A DNA stretch of 64,000 bases from Massospora cicadina. Lineage: Eukaryota > Entomophthoromycota > Entomophthoromycetes > Entomophthorales > Entomophthoraceae. This document shows, one piece after another, positions 54,090-64,000 of the stretch. Below the pieces are notes generated by a model. It made no database searches. It saw nothing but the letters and a program-made list of their open reading frames with translations, and was not told where the DNA came from. The stretch is taken from contig JAKSZP010010609.1 of assembly GCA_022478985.1 (NCBI GenBank), forward strand, positions 1 through 64,000. Reading direction: 5' to 3'. The position numbers and the translations under genes were made by a program. Numbering within the stretch: the stretch's first letter is position 1; each line of letters begins with the position of its first letter.

Positions 54090-54960
54090 TATACAAATTC
54101 ATTTGATCCCTTGTTAGCCCACCTCCTGGGTCGTGAACTAAAAACTTTTGAGTCAGGAAATTTTAAGTTGACTTAGAAAATATGAGAAATATTCTGAAGA
54201 TATTGGTCTAGAGAATGAGGAAAATTGAGACAAATTGGCCAATTTTTGGATGGAGAAGCATCATATTGTTTTGACCTTGAACAACATTATATCATCTGGC
54301 ACATGTTTTTGGAAGCAGCAAATAAAAAATTAGACAACTCAGCCATTGATATTGCTTCTCAGATGATAGACTTAAAACAAAAAACTTTAATGATATCAAT
54401 AATTTATAGATAAATTTAAAGGACTAGAGACATGACACCATCAGATTGCACCGCAGAATGTCCTTAAGGAATTTCAGAGTGAAGCTATTTAATACATCAA
54501 TATATTACAAGCGGTGGACTGGTTCTTGAGAACCTTACATGATCCATTCCACCGTGTAGTTATTGAGCCTTCACTAATTGATGTCAATGCGGCAATCTCT
54601 GTACTTAAATCATAAGCACGTAATTAGCTCAAGCACAAGAATCATATAAAATTGGCTCATCAGCATCATGCTATAGTAAAATCAACAGAAGTATTTTTGA
54701 GTCTAGAGTTCCAGATCCTCCAGTAAAGCATGTGGATCCAAGCATGTTTGCCAAACTGGATCAATTAACTGAGAAGTTCAACTCTTTCTCAATATTATCA
54801 ACTCAAGTCAGTGGGACTCAGTACTCATCTATACAGTTCTATAAATGTAAGAATACAAGAAACCTCTCTCAGAATTCCAAGAAACCATGCCATATTTGTT
54901 AATAGTCTATACTTCCCATATATGCCCTAATCTTAATAAACCTAAAGAATAGTTACTTCA
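54090..54960 (+). pseudogene. Gag with degenerate zinc knuckles
   Basis: Reads from about 54,120: GRELKTFESGNFK-like, then LRQIGQFLDGEASYCFDLEQ near 54,225 and IIWHMFLEAANKKL, the capsid region of Ty3 Gag. Near 54,840 FYKCKNTRNLSQNSKKPCHIC retains a CCHC frame in which the first Cys, the His and the last Cys are changed to Phe, Asn and Ser, each a single-base change; a second CxxC begins right after it. Capsid and nucleic-acid-binding roles come from the family. The region is about 290 codons long, within the usual range. Stops and frameshifts occur throughout. Confidence 0.75.
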
Positions 54961-55109
54961 CAAATATTTTTCTACCCACTGAAACAGAAAACAAATGATT
55001 GTGTAAGAGTGGCAGACCTCTTGAAACATTTATATGAACTAAAGATACCAAGTCCTTATTTACAGTTGCACCAGATGGAAGTTTATTAAAAATGAACCAG
55101 AATTTAAAA
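54961..55109 (+). pseudogene. Probable protease start, cut by TRIM-3
   Basis: By position after the knuckle this should be the protease region; no DTG motif is readable on either side of the insertion. Confidence 0.35.
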
Positions 55110-56050
55110 TATCAGAAAATCGCTTTTCCGGTGACAGTAGGCTCTGCTGGTTGGCAGGCCAACCAATAAGAAGACTGCACAACACTTACCGTTTTTCCTT
55201 AGGCGTTGGGGCCATCAGTTCTGGCTGACCCCTTGGCATGTCACCCGCGCCATTTGAAGATCCATCATCCTAAACCCCAACCAACAAAAGTAAACATAAA
55301 CTTATATAAAAGGGAGATTGGGAAAAGGAGATATTTATTGAGAGGGAAGAGCCAGGTATTTGTATGTACAAAAGGGCTACCGCGCCCATTGTTGACCTAA
55401 TGGCTCATCACTGGTTCATCCAGACAACCACTCTCTATTCTTCCCACTGCGTTTCTCTCTTCCCTGGTGTTGATCCTCTCGCCCTATCCTTTCCAATGTT
55501 TAAAAATTAGTTCCAGATCATCCTCAGCATCTTTTTGCTGGTAAGACATATGATTATTACATAAAGAATAAACATCAAATGTAAATTTGACAAAAATAAA
55601 AATGCGCTATAAACAGATTTGGCTGCTTGGTACACTCATGATTTCTCAGCTTCTTGGTGACAAAGCAATTCAACCCTCCTAGTTGATTATTCAAAGTATC
55701 ACCTTCCTCAGGCGATATTCAATTATCATATGAGGCGTTGTGCAGTACAGCTGCCTTGAACTCGGAATCTTCAGCTTCCACTGTCATATAATAATTATTC
55801 CAATTGGATCATAATTGGCTACTAGATATCAGTGATCCATAAAACTAATTTATGCCAGTGATTGGCCCCACTCAATATTAACATCCCAAATGGACAGAAT
55901 ACAGATTTGGTTCAACCCAATTTGAGGAGAAATTCACCATGCAATCATTGAAACAAACAAAATTCAGTCAATGAGCCATTCTGTTAGGATTGTCCATTCA
56001 TACCAAATAATTAATTATTGGAGGAGACTATCTATTTTTAAATTCCGAAA
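55110..56050 (-). repeat. 3' LTR of TRIM-3
   Basis: Collinear with 56,287-57,223 and with the solo LTR 58,316-59,250. Contains GCGCGGTAGCCC upstream of the TATA region on the minus strand, and a diverged hairpin core near 55,530. Confidence 0.88.
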
Positions 56051-56267
56051 TTTACTTCCATTTAACCATAAGGTATTTCTCCTACTTTAGTCTCAGTGTG
56101 TAGGGTGGGCTTCCAGGGCTTACCCCTCCTTACCACCAACAATTGCTAGTACCTAACCACCATTTTGAGGTCACATCAGCGTTCACTTCTCCTCCCAGAC
56201 TAAACTGGTGTCACATACCCGCCATCTCTCACCAAGCTGTCAGATACTCTATAACCAACCAGCAGAA

Positions 56268-56285
56268 CCCCTGTAAAGAGCACCA
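56268..56285 (-). other. Primer-binding site of TRIM-3
   Basis: Minus-strand TGGTGCTCTTTACAGGGG, one base from the 5' LTR. Confidence 0.78.
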
Positions 56286-56286
56286 C

Positions 56287-57223
56287 TTTAAGAAAATTGC
56301 TTTTCCAGAAACTGTGGGCTCTTCTGGTTTTTAGGCAATCAGTATGGAGACAGACCAACCCTTGCCTTTAAGCCTTAGGTGGAGCCAACAGCGCTGGCTG
56401 ACCCCTTGACATGTCACCCGCGCCATTTGGGGATCCCCCAGGCTAAACCCCAACCCATAATAATAAACATGATCTTAAATCAAAAGGGAGGTTAGGCAAA
56501 AAAGATGTTTATTGAGAGGGAAGCACCAGTTTTTTATGTAAAAAAGGGTTACTGTGCCCATTGTCAACCTATTGGCTCATTGCTGTTTCTTCTAGACAAC
56601 CGCTCTCTCTTCTTCCAACTGCGCTTATCTCTTCCCTGGTGCTGACCCTCTCACCCCATCCTTCCCAACGTCCAAATAAAATATTTGGATCATCATCGGC
56701 ATTTAGTCACTGGTGAGCTGTATAATTAAAAAATATAGATAAATATTATATAAGGATTTCCTAATAATAATGCGCTGGAGACAGCTTTGGCCGCTTGGTA
56801 TACTCAGGATTTCTCATCTTCTTGATGAAGACACATTTTGACTCTACAAGTCAATTATTTAAGGTGTTACCTTCCTCAGGCAATGTTCAATGAAACATGA
56901 GGTTCTGGAAACAACCTCAACCGCTTCAAAATAAAATCTTCAGCTTCTGCCAGCATATAATAATTAAACCAAATGGAACATCTTTGGGTTCTAGTCTCCA
57001 GAGATACATGAACCTAATCCAGGTCAGTGATTGACCTTGACTTCTCCTCACATCCAATATCAGCGTAAAACTGATTTGGCTTAGCCCACATTAGGGAGCA
57101 ACTACCAAGAAATTACCTCAATAACCAAAAAACCAAGTTGATAAGCCATTCCTCCAGGATTTGTCTATTTTATCCCAAATATCAATTTTTATTGTAGGAA
57201 TCCATATGGTTGGAATTCTGACA
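56287..57223 (-). repeat. 5' LTR of TRIM-3
   Basis: Minus-strand start TGTCAGAATTCCAACC. Near 56,700 the hairpin core reads CCAGTGACTAAATGCCGATG. Confidence 0.88.
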
Positions 57224-58084
57224 TTATAGAAACTACACCAATGAAAGTAGGTGGAAATGGGACAGATGGGACCATAAAACCAGAACATGAACTAAGGAAG
57301 CAAAGCATAAAAGTGTAGAGAAACAGAATTTTAATCCGGTAAGAATCAGTGCCTAGTCTATACTAAATGACACGACCATAGAGTGTAAACTAGCATCTCT
57401 GTCGCTCATCACCATCCCTGAAAGTAGAACTCATGCAGCTTTTGAGTTCAATGCAGCTCCGCCCAACTGTAAGTAACAATGAGGAATCCTTGCTAGCAGA
57501 TGATGGTGCATCACATACCCATGTAACTGTCTGAGGCATCAAGACTGATATAATTCTAGATGAAGTAGATAAGGTAAGTATTATATCCCTTGAGTTCTTA
57601 TGGAAATGTGTCATTTGAACTGTTTATGAAATCACAGAAGTATTCTAATTTGCCAAAGGTTCCACAGCAAAAGCACTTGGAATAGTAACATATATTGAGC
57701 ATCAATTGCCGGGATGCAATTTTTCAATCAATTACACCGTTTTTAAAAATAGATTCTTACTCAGTACTATTAGGACGCCACACACTTAAATCACTAGGAA
57801 TTAATGTTGATTATGCTTAGACAACTACTACATAGCCACCAAAAAAGGTCTAGCCTCACTGGAATCACATATATCTGATATGGAAAAAAACCATCAAATG
57901 ATTCTTTGTGAGTCAATAACTGCACAAATCAGATCAACAAATTCTTATCAACTTTATGCTAAGGTAGGTTTATTAACCTAATAAACCAATGCTAAATGCT
58001 TAGAAGTATTAGATGAGGATGATCTATCAGTGTCATCATGTGGAGAACATTATATCACTGTTACTAAAGCCCAACTAATTGGAT
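57224..58084 (+). pseudogene. Ty3 element interior between the nested insertions, no readable motif
   Basis: Expected protease-RT linker of the 53.7 kb element. Frames are short (62-74 codons) and I could not identify the retropepsin DTG motif. Confidence 0.4.
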
Positions 58085-58315
58085 AACAACCTTACTGCTT
58101 ACCTCAAAAGTATGATAAATTTGTGCACAAAACAATTTGAAATATGTTAAAGGCCAAATTAATCCTGCCCAGTCAGAGTACTTGGCATATTTTAATTTTG
58201 GTAATACCAAAGAAAATTTGGAAAACTTCGCTTATGTGTTTATTATGTGCCACTGAACCAAGTAACTGAGTATTATGCATAACCAATACCAATAATTCCA
58301 GATATAATTGCCTCC
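58085..58315 (+). pseudogene. RT N-terminal part of the 53.7 kb element
   Basis: LKAKLILPSQSTWHILILVI then PKK near 58,150-58,215 matches LKxGxIxPSxSP...KKD. It runs to NQYPIIPDIIAS (with a base slip) and is then cut by the solo LTR. The next codons continue after 59,250. Confidence 0.75.
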
Positions 58316-59250
58316 TGTCAGAAAATCGCTTTCTGGCAACCGTGGGCTCTGCTGGTAGGCAGGCTAACCAGTATGATACTAGCCAACCCTTGCCATTTCA
58401 CCTTAAGCAATGGGGCTGACAGCACTTGCTGACCCCTTTGCATGTCACCCGCGTCATTTGGGGATCCATCAGCCTAAACCCCATCCTATAATGAATATCA
58501 TGAACTTAAATTAAAAAGGGAGGTTAGGCAAAGAGAGATTTTTATTGAGAGGAAAGCACCAGGTATATATATAAGGGCTACTGCGCCCATTGCTGACCCA
58601 TTGGCTCATTGCTGGACCTTCCAGCCAACATTCTCTCTTCCTTCCACTGCGCTTCTCTCTTCCCTGTAATTGAATCTCTCACCCCATTCTTCCCAATGTC
58701 CAAATATTAGTTCTGCTCATCTTCAGCCTTCAGTCACTAGTGAGCTGTATAACTGATTATATAAATTATTATTAAATTGGAATTTGACACAGTAATTTTG
58801 TTCCAGAAACATCTTTGGCCGGTTGGTAACTCAGGATATCTTGGCTCCTTGCTGATAACAACTTTTGACTCTTTGTAGTCAATAATCTGAGCTATCGCCT
58901 TTCTCAGGCGATAATTAATTTATTTGAGGCGCATTAAACATCCTTGGCCGCCTTGAACTTGGGATTGTTGGTTTCTATTGACATAACTCTAATAACATAA
59001 TTGGATCATCCACTGCTAATAGTTGCTGGTGATCCATAAACCTAATTCAGGCCAGTAAATGGACCCGCTCAATCCTAACATCCCAACTTGCTGGAATAGG
59101 GATTTGTCCCAACCCAGTTTGGGGAGCAACTACTACACAATCATTGAAACACCACGAAATCCAGTCAATGAGCTATTCCACCAGGATAAGTCACCTTATC
59201 GCAAATAATGATTTATCATTGGAAGAATCCATATGGTTAAATTTCTGACA
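58316..59250 (-). mobile_element. Solo LTR of the TRIM-3 family
   Basis: 935 bp with perfect 9 bp terminal inverted repeats TGTCAGAAA / TTTCTGACA and a perfect 5 bp duplication CCTCC (58,311-58,315 and 59,251-59,255). Orientation is set by homology with TRIM-2: on the minus strand it reads GCGCAGTAGCCCT, a TATATATATA, then CAATAAAAATCT. Produced by recombination between two LTRs, as known for solo LTRs. It lies inside an RT coding region whose frame resumes cleanly on the other side. Confidence 0.94.
58715..58745 (-). promoter_or_regulatory. U3 hairpin in the solo LTR
   Basis: On the minus strand arms GCTCA and TGAGC enclose CTAGTGACTGAAGGCTGAAGA, a variant of the common core with arms unlike those of TRIM-1 or TRIM-2. 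Confidence 0.55.
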
Positions 59251-59560
59251 CCTCCTTTTCAGTAAAAACATGATTTTCAAATTTGGACCTGTTCTCAGGT
59301 TATCACCAAATTGGAATGGCATCTGACAGTACCAAATATAACAAGTTTTTTGGCAAAATATGGCCACTTTGAATTTATATGGATGCCCTTTGGCCTTTAA
59401 TGAGCATCACGAACTTTCCAGCATATCCTAAACAATCACAGATTTGCTTGCAAATTATGTGACCATATATTTGGATGAAATTACAATAGAATCATCATCC
59501 TTTAACCAACACCTTTTGGATATAAACCTGCCTAAACTGACTTAAGGAACATGGACTATT
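59251..59560 (+). pseudogene. RT palm of the 53.7 kb element
   Basis: Resumes directly after the solo LTR: FSNLDLFSGYHQIGMASDS (59,282 on), then YGHFEFIWMPFGL (family YGxFEFxVMPFGL) and YVTIYLDEITIESSSFNQH, where the YLDD box reads YLDE. The joined reading IAS-FSV across the LTR insertion is in frame when one CCTCC copy is removed. Frameshifts follow. Confidence 0.85.
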
Positions 59561-59889
59561 GCATGTTACAGAAAAATCAATCTTTTTTGACCAATAACTA
59601 AAATTGCTGAGTCAAGTGCTTTCATCACAAGGGCGCTCACCTGATCCCAATAAAAGGAAAACAATCAAACATTGGAAATGCCTGGGCTCAATTTCATTGA
59701 TTTGATCCTTTTTAGGAGCCCTAGGATACTATGCCATTTTATATCCATGTATGGTGACTTGGCAGCACCATTATTTGATCTACTTAAGAATGGAACCAAG
59801 TTTATATGGACTAGCTAACATGATATTGTGGTTGAAAAACTCAAGATGAAACTAGTGGATAGCAAATCCTAATTCACCCAAACTTTAAA

Positions 59890-60170
59890 AAACCATTATA
59901 ATACTCACTGATGCAATTGAATATGTGGTAGATTTTGTCTAATCACAAAAAGTACAATTATATCAACCGGTAGAATATATGTCAAGGAAAATCACTTTAT
60001 TATAGAGAAATTACTCAACCTATGAACAAGAAACATTAGCAGTTGTATAAGCCCTCAGGAAACTTCGTTATTATCTCCCAGGACAAAATTTAATATATAT
60101 GTTGAAAATTCAGCCTTTAAGCTATCTTAGATGGGCCAGCTTCATAAAGCCGCCGAATTCAATGGATTTA
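59890..60170 (+). pseudogene. RNase H of the 53.7 kb element
   Basis: TDAIEYVVDFV (family TDASxxxxGAVL), PVEYMSRKIT and NYSTYEQETLAVV followed by ALRKLRYYLPGQ near 60,010-60,090, the typical Ty3 RNase H series. Two in-frame stops are visible. Confidence 0.85.
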
Positions 60171-60389
60171 TGAACTAATGGAATTCAACTTAAATTATTC
60201 ATATTTCTAGGAAAACAAAACATTTTAGTGAATGCCCTATTTTAAATTCCAGTCAAGGATACTAAGGAAATTTAGCAATGTTTCCATATGACTTAAAACC
60301 TGAACTAGTGGATATTTGGCAAATTCTAACTTCATTTTAAAACCCTTCAACTATCAATAACAAATCAAAATTCTTAGCAACTTGCTAAA

Positions 60390-61000
60390 ATTCATATTTA
60401 TCAATGAAACCTTATACCGCTAAATGAAGATTAACTACAACAAGTTCCATTGATTGGTCAACGCCAACATTTCCTAGCTTAAATCATGGTAAAATGGGAC
60501 ATTCTGGGTGTTCTGCCATGTGGGAGTGACTTAAATGCTATAGGTGGCCAAACGCAATGCAGACTGTTATGAATGGTTAAAAACGTGATACCCATGTCAG
60601 ATATTCAATAAAGCACAAGAGGATAACCAGATTTACTCGCCTGTTACTATAGATGCCTACTTGAAATGTAGGGACTAAATTTCGATGGACCTATCTCACC
60701 AGTATGAAAAAATGACAATTAATATATTCTAGTGGCCTCAGAATATTTTTATAAATGGACAGTAGCATTTTCCACTGAAAAAGTGGATGCTCAAGCAATT
60801 TCAGAGGTTCATTTCAACTATATCTTTTCAGCATTTGGCCCACCTCAATGCTTCCATAAAGATCTTGATTCCACTTTAATAATAACATGGTTAAAATTTT
60901 TTAAAAAAATGTGGGAACCTCACATATCCTCGCTACAGTCTACAACCCACGCTGCAATGGCCAATATGAACGCTTTAACAAGACGTTACTAGAATCATTA
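60390..61000 (+). pseudogene. Integrase zinc domain and catalytic core of the 53.7 kb element
   Basis: GHSGCSAMWE and YRWPNAMQTVM near 60,500-60,570 recall GHxGxxxT...YxWPxM of the zinc domain, with YPCQIFNKAQEDNQIYSPV after it. The 86-codon frame 60,732-60,992 reads ASEYFYKWTVAFSTEKVDAQ, FGPPQCFHKDLDSTLI (the second Asp region, family DxGxxF) and the STTHAAMANMNALTRRY end equivalent to HPQTDGQxERxN, where the catalytic Glu is not preserved. Confidence 0.8.
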
Positions 61001-61224
61001 TCCCAATCTACTGTATCTAACCCCACTGAATAGGACTGCACAATCCCATATATACTTTGGTCTTATTGGACAAAAAACATTGCACAACCCAACGTACCCC
61101 TTATAAAGTCTTATTTGGTATAAAGTTTACATATTTTAAACTTCAATCATGAGTAAACAAAAAGAATTGAGAAGATTTTTGCAACCACTTGTAATCAAAT
61201 AACTGAAAAATTGAAACCCAGGCA

Positions 61225-61480
61225 AAGGCTATGATGGCACAGGCACAAAAAGCCAACGCAAAATCACCCCGATTTTTAGTAGGGGATACGGTTTCCTGTT
61301 TAGAAATGATGTACCAAATCCCACTCAGGAAATTTTATGCCAAAATGGCAAGGCAATTTAAGATTACCAAAATCTTTGTAAAAGGCTCATGTACACTTGC
61401 ACACTTAAATGGGACAATTATTTTGACATCTGTATCAGGACACCATCTCAATTTTTTTACAACCTTTTTAAGGAGGGGAT
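61225..61480 (+). pseudogene. Integrase C-terminal domain of the 53.7 kb element
   Basis: The frame 61,231-61,485 reads ANAKSPRFLVGDTVSC (family FxxGDxVxL), KMARQFKITKIFVKGSCTLA (GPFxIxxxxxxxxYxL) and HLNGTIILTSVSGHHLNFF (the insert before the polyprotein end). The polypurine tract overlaps its last codons. No chromodomain is seen, unlike the element at 2.9-8.8 kb. Confidence 0.75.
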
Positions 61481-61749
61481 TGTGATGGAAACCATCAGGA
61501 AACTCACTTCTGCCTAGAGAATAAGAAGCTAATATCATATCTCTTGAAGCATAAATGACCATTACTGAATATACCTCAGGATTCAGCCCACTTCACAAAG
61601 CAAGAATGCCAATGCAATCTCCACTTATAAAATGGTTAACCTAAACCCAATCTAATATACCTTAATAAAATCTTATACCTACTTTTTTAACTTCCTCTTT
61701 TCCCTTAAGCCCTAACAGCGGAAGTAGTAAAATAACAAGATGTACTACA
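61481..61749 (+). repeat. 3' LTR of the 53.7 kb Ty3 element
   Basis: Begins TGTGATGGAAACCATCAGGA, ends ACTACA; preceded by AAGGAGGGGAT. Confidence 0.88.
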
Positions 61750-62282
61750 ATACTATCAGGGTTCACCCTGGTACTCTGAAAATAAAGGTTGTATTATAAT
61801 AGATCAACCCAATTGGTTTGGAAGCACAACTTGAAACTGCACAATTAAATTATCCTTAGAAATTTGTTGGCGATTCATCCAGAGGCTTTGAGAACTGCCA
61901 GAAATTGAAAGAGCTCATTTCAATGAGCTAAATTAAATATGAAACAACTAAAATAGAATTAGGTTCAATTGATTAAATCAAATGACTTGCGTGCCTGACA
62001 TAATTAGTTGCTGAGATTCACTGAGTTTATGAAAGTTGAACAAGGGTAAAGTTGCCAAGGTTGGATGACGAAATTAACCCAAAACCACCAGAATCCACTG
62101 AAAACTCAAAAGTTGAACCATATGAATTTTGTTGCCAAAAGTGCTCAATATAAGGTGATCCATTAAATATATTAATTTAAGTAAAGTCAAAATCCTTAAT
62201 TATATAGATTATTAGCATTGATGCCCAATAAATCATGATAACTGATATTAAAAAAACCATAATCTGGTTACTAATCCCAACA
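61750..62282. other. No gene recognised
   Basis: Short frames only; may be eroded gag of another Ty3 relic. Confidence 0.4.
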
Positions 62283-62447
62283 TTCCACCAGCTTAACCAG
62301 ATTACATTCTTAAGTAGTCAAGGTGGGTCAACCTTTAACAAATATACCAAACTGAGATAGTTTATAGCCAGTAGAGGTTTTGAACATGTGTTGGACAAAA
62401 TCTGCACTAGAATGGAAGCTGGAATTACCCTGCCAGGCTAACCACCC
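62283..62447 (-). mobile_element. SINE family 2, second copy (minus strand), old
   Basis: On the minus strand GGGTGGTTAGCCTGGCAGG opens the element. TCTAGTGCAG, TGTTCAAAACCTCTACTGGC and GGTTGACCCACCTTGA follow in the same order as at 31,061-31,194. The B box region keeps GTTCAAAACC. No clear target duplication remains. Confidence 0.8.
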
Positions 62448-63640
62448 ATTAACAAATTATATTTTTTAAAATAACTCCTGTGCCAGAAACTAAAATTTTC
62501 AGGGTGATATTGATAATGCAACAGAGCAGTCCCAATGTTGCAAATTTCTACAAAAGGATTGTAAATTAGTGTGACTGAATTTTTTTGCATTGAAATTGAT
62601 AGCAGTCTAATAATGCCAAATTAAAATAATTTTAAAAATTCATGGCTAACAAAGTGCAGACAGTTCTATAAATAGCTATGACCTCTGTCACTGGTGAAAA
62701 TAATGACAGCACATGGGATCTCCTTACAAACTGCATGGTGCCTCTGGAAAATAAGCAATACATTAACTAAGTTCCCAGCCATAAGTACCACTTGTTGAAA
62801 TTTTTTCTACTTCAGATGGTCTAGTTCTTTTTAAGAGATAAGCTAGATTTACTAACGCCTATGAGGACAATAGATCAGATGGTGACAGAGATTAAGATAT
62901 AAACTCCTTTTTGATAGCACTTCAAGACTATATTTTCAGGCGTTTATCTATATCATGGCTCTTTGCCTTGATCTTCCTGATCACAATTAATCCTTAAACT
63001 TCATTTAATGGGAAAATATAAAATATAAAAAGCTTGTATACTAAACTATTATATTATATTGGACTAAAAATTATTTTTTATTTGTTTAAAATTAGGGAGT
63101 ATAATATAGGGTTCAATGATAACCACACCTTTCCCATGACACCTCGCCTCACATCACCACTGAACCAGTGGATTACAATGATGAACTTCAGAGGGTATAA
63201 AAACTATAAAACGTCTCGCTGTGACCAAGCTCAGCTTCATGGACATAACTTAGTGAAAATTAATTCAAGACAGCATTTCCTCTGACACGTTAAAAATAGC
63301 TAAACCATAACTCCACTCAAGCAATGGTAGCACATACTAAGGCTTTTTGTACCAATAATTATTAATTAATTTGCATAAACCTGATCAACATTAAAAACTA
63401 ATTTTGACATTGGCCAATAAAGCCCAAATTCCTAGGTCATTAAGTCAACTATATCTAAGACTGACTTAATCAAAAAGACCCTGAGCCTGTGTTATCAAGC
63501 CAAATAACACTAAGTGGAACTTCTAGGCCGCAAATCTCAAGTTTTGAATGTATTTAGGATAGTTATGGTCCCTAATCATTGATATTTTTGATATAATACA
63601 TAATATATTAGAATAAGTTATTATTAATTTTTCCCTATTA
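62448..63640. other. No gene recognised
   Basis: An 83-codon plus frame at 63,034-63,285 has no motif I recognise. Likely decayed transposon sequence. Confidence 0.4.
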
Positions 63641-63644
63641 ATTT

Positions 63645-63960
63645 TCTGACGATTTAGCCCAGTCAACCATTCACAACTTATCAAAAAGAAAAACGGAGGT
63701 CATTGGGTAGTGATGGACTACCAAAAATTGAACACCTCACTAAGAAAGATAGTTATCCTATCCCACATCAATGATGCTCTTGAGCAACTCTCTGGCTCCA
63801 AATTGTTTTCACTATAGATTTGGTCAGCAAATATTGTCAAATGGATTTTTCTCCCCAAGTTCAGGAGAGTTACGTGCTCTCATCTGCAGTGAAGGCCTAT
63901 TTCATACCACTCAATTACCTCAAGGTTGTGCAATGCTCTCACATCCTTACAATAAATGAA
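63645..63960 (+). pseudogene. Ty3/gypsy RT fragment near the window end
   Basis: QLIKKKNGGHWVVMDYQKLN near 63,680, then SHINDALEQLSGSKLFSL (family PxIxDxLxxLxGxxxFSxLDL) and TTQLPQGCAML (family TxxLPQGxxNAP). The LDL.SGY segment is damaged by a frameshift. It runs on beyond the window or is truncated at about 63,960. Family role: reverse transcriptase of a Ty3 element distinct from the one ending at 61,749, judging by the KKNGGHW and LPQG variants. Confidence 0.8.
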
Positions 63961-64000
63961 GAATCATGTCATATAAAATCTTAATCTAAACTATGTGATA

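Larger units (their letters stand above)
55110..57223 (-). mobile_element. TRIM-3: compact LTR element with a 236 bp interior
   Basis: Read on the minus strand: 5' LTR 57,223-56,287 (937 bp), interior 56,286-56,051, 3' LTR 56,050-55,110 (941 bp). LTR ends are TGTCAGAATTCCAACC...TTTTCTGATA. A primer-binding site TGGTGCTCTTTACAGGGG begins one base inside the 5' LTR. A purine-rich AAATGGAAGTAAA precedes the 3' LTR. Flanks TAAAA and TTATA match at only 3 of 5 bases. The LTR aligns at both ends with TRIM-2 (TGTCAGAATTTTAACC; ACTGGTTGGCCTGGC). No coding capacity. Confidence 0.88.
53728..61749 (+). mobile_element. Ty3/gypsy element with ~268 bp LTRs, carrying nested insertions
   Basis: LTRs 53,728-53,994 and 61,481-61,749 (267 and 269 bp) begin TGTGATGGAAAYCATCAGGA and end ACTACA. 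A purine tract AAGGAGGGGAT precedes the 3' LTR. The internal order is gag, CCHC, (protease), RT, RNase H, integrase on the plus strand. Removing the minus-strand elements 55,110-57,223 and 58,316-59,250 leaves about 4.97 kb, a normal Ty3 size. Flanks AAAAC and ATACT do not form a clear duplication. All frames are broken. Confidence 0.88.

Noticed and set aside
56287..59250. Copies at 56,287 and 58,316 as the LTR pair of one element
   Set aside because: The solo LTR has its own perfect CCTCC duplication, while 56,287-57,223 pairs with 55,110-56,050 through a primer site and purine tract.
1..64000. CRISPR arrays, bacterial operons or ribosome binding sites
   Set aside because: The content is eukaryotic retroelements; no spaced identical short repeats of CRISPR type were seen, and the only short tandem array (53,504-53,727) is a diverged minisatellite.

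Overview
This 64 kb window reads as the transposon-packed, AT-rich non-genic part of a large eukaryotic genome. I found no intact host gene, rRNA gene or free-standing functional tRNA gene. Chromodomain-bearing Ty3/gypsy elements, APE-endonuclease LINEs with a CCHC tail and tRNA-derived SINEs would fit a fungus with an expanded genome (for example a rust or an early-diverging lineage). The sequence alone does not fix the taxon.

Layout. About 0.5-1.2 kb: a degenerate ORF fragment with a C2H2-like finger. 2.89-8.83 kb (minus): a gag-deleted Ty3 chromovirus with two ~846 bp LTRs and a 5 bp target duplication, sitting inside the RT of an older plus-strand Ty3 element. 9.6-15.1 kb (minus): a decayed two-ORF LINE (LINE A). 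15.5-17.6 kb (plus): a decayed Ty3 RNase H-integrase carrying a fresh SINE (17/17 bp target duplication). 20.2-30.0 kb (minus): a second decayed LINE (LINE B) interrupted by two compact non-coding LTR elements, 20,710-22,340 and 25,934-28,243. 31-39.7 kb: SINEs of two related families, a tRNA-like relic, two foldback elements and an ORF1-only retroposon. 40.5-42.3 and 46.3-48.2 kb: two more ORF1-only retroposons, the last with a perfect 17 bp target duplication. 50.2-53.0 kb: a decayed Ty3 element with a distinctive primer-binding site. 53.7-61.7 kb: another decayed Ty3 element, split by a minus-strand compact LTR element (55,110-57,223) and a solo LTR of the same group (58,316-59,250, perfect CCTCC duplication). 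63.6 kb to the end: a Ty3 RT fragment running toward the window edge.

Two systems tie these pieces together. (1) Three SINE families and an ORF1-only (half-a-LINE) retroposon share one 3' tail, roughly CGTCCCnnGGTCGnC...GAATAAA, and have 12-17 bp target duplications. This suggests one LINE machinery mobilises both tRNA-derived RNAs and a gag-like ORF1 RNA that encodes no RT. (2) A superfamily of compact non-autonomous LTR elements (internal regions of only 179, 236 and 515 bp) shares TGTCAG termini, the primer-binding site TGGTGCTC and a recurrent hairpin in U3. The hairpin has a conserved core near CCAGYGACTYATGCTGAGGA and different, mutually complementary arms at different sites. The decayed Ty3 element at 50.2 kb has nearly the same primer-binding site and may be a relative of the helper.

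All calls come from reading by eye. Boundaries given with a target duplication are the firmest; domain edges in decayed elements are approximate.
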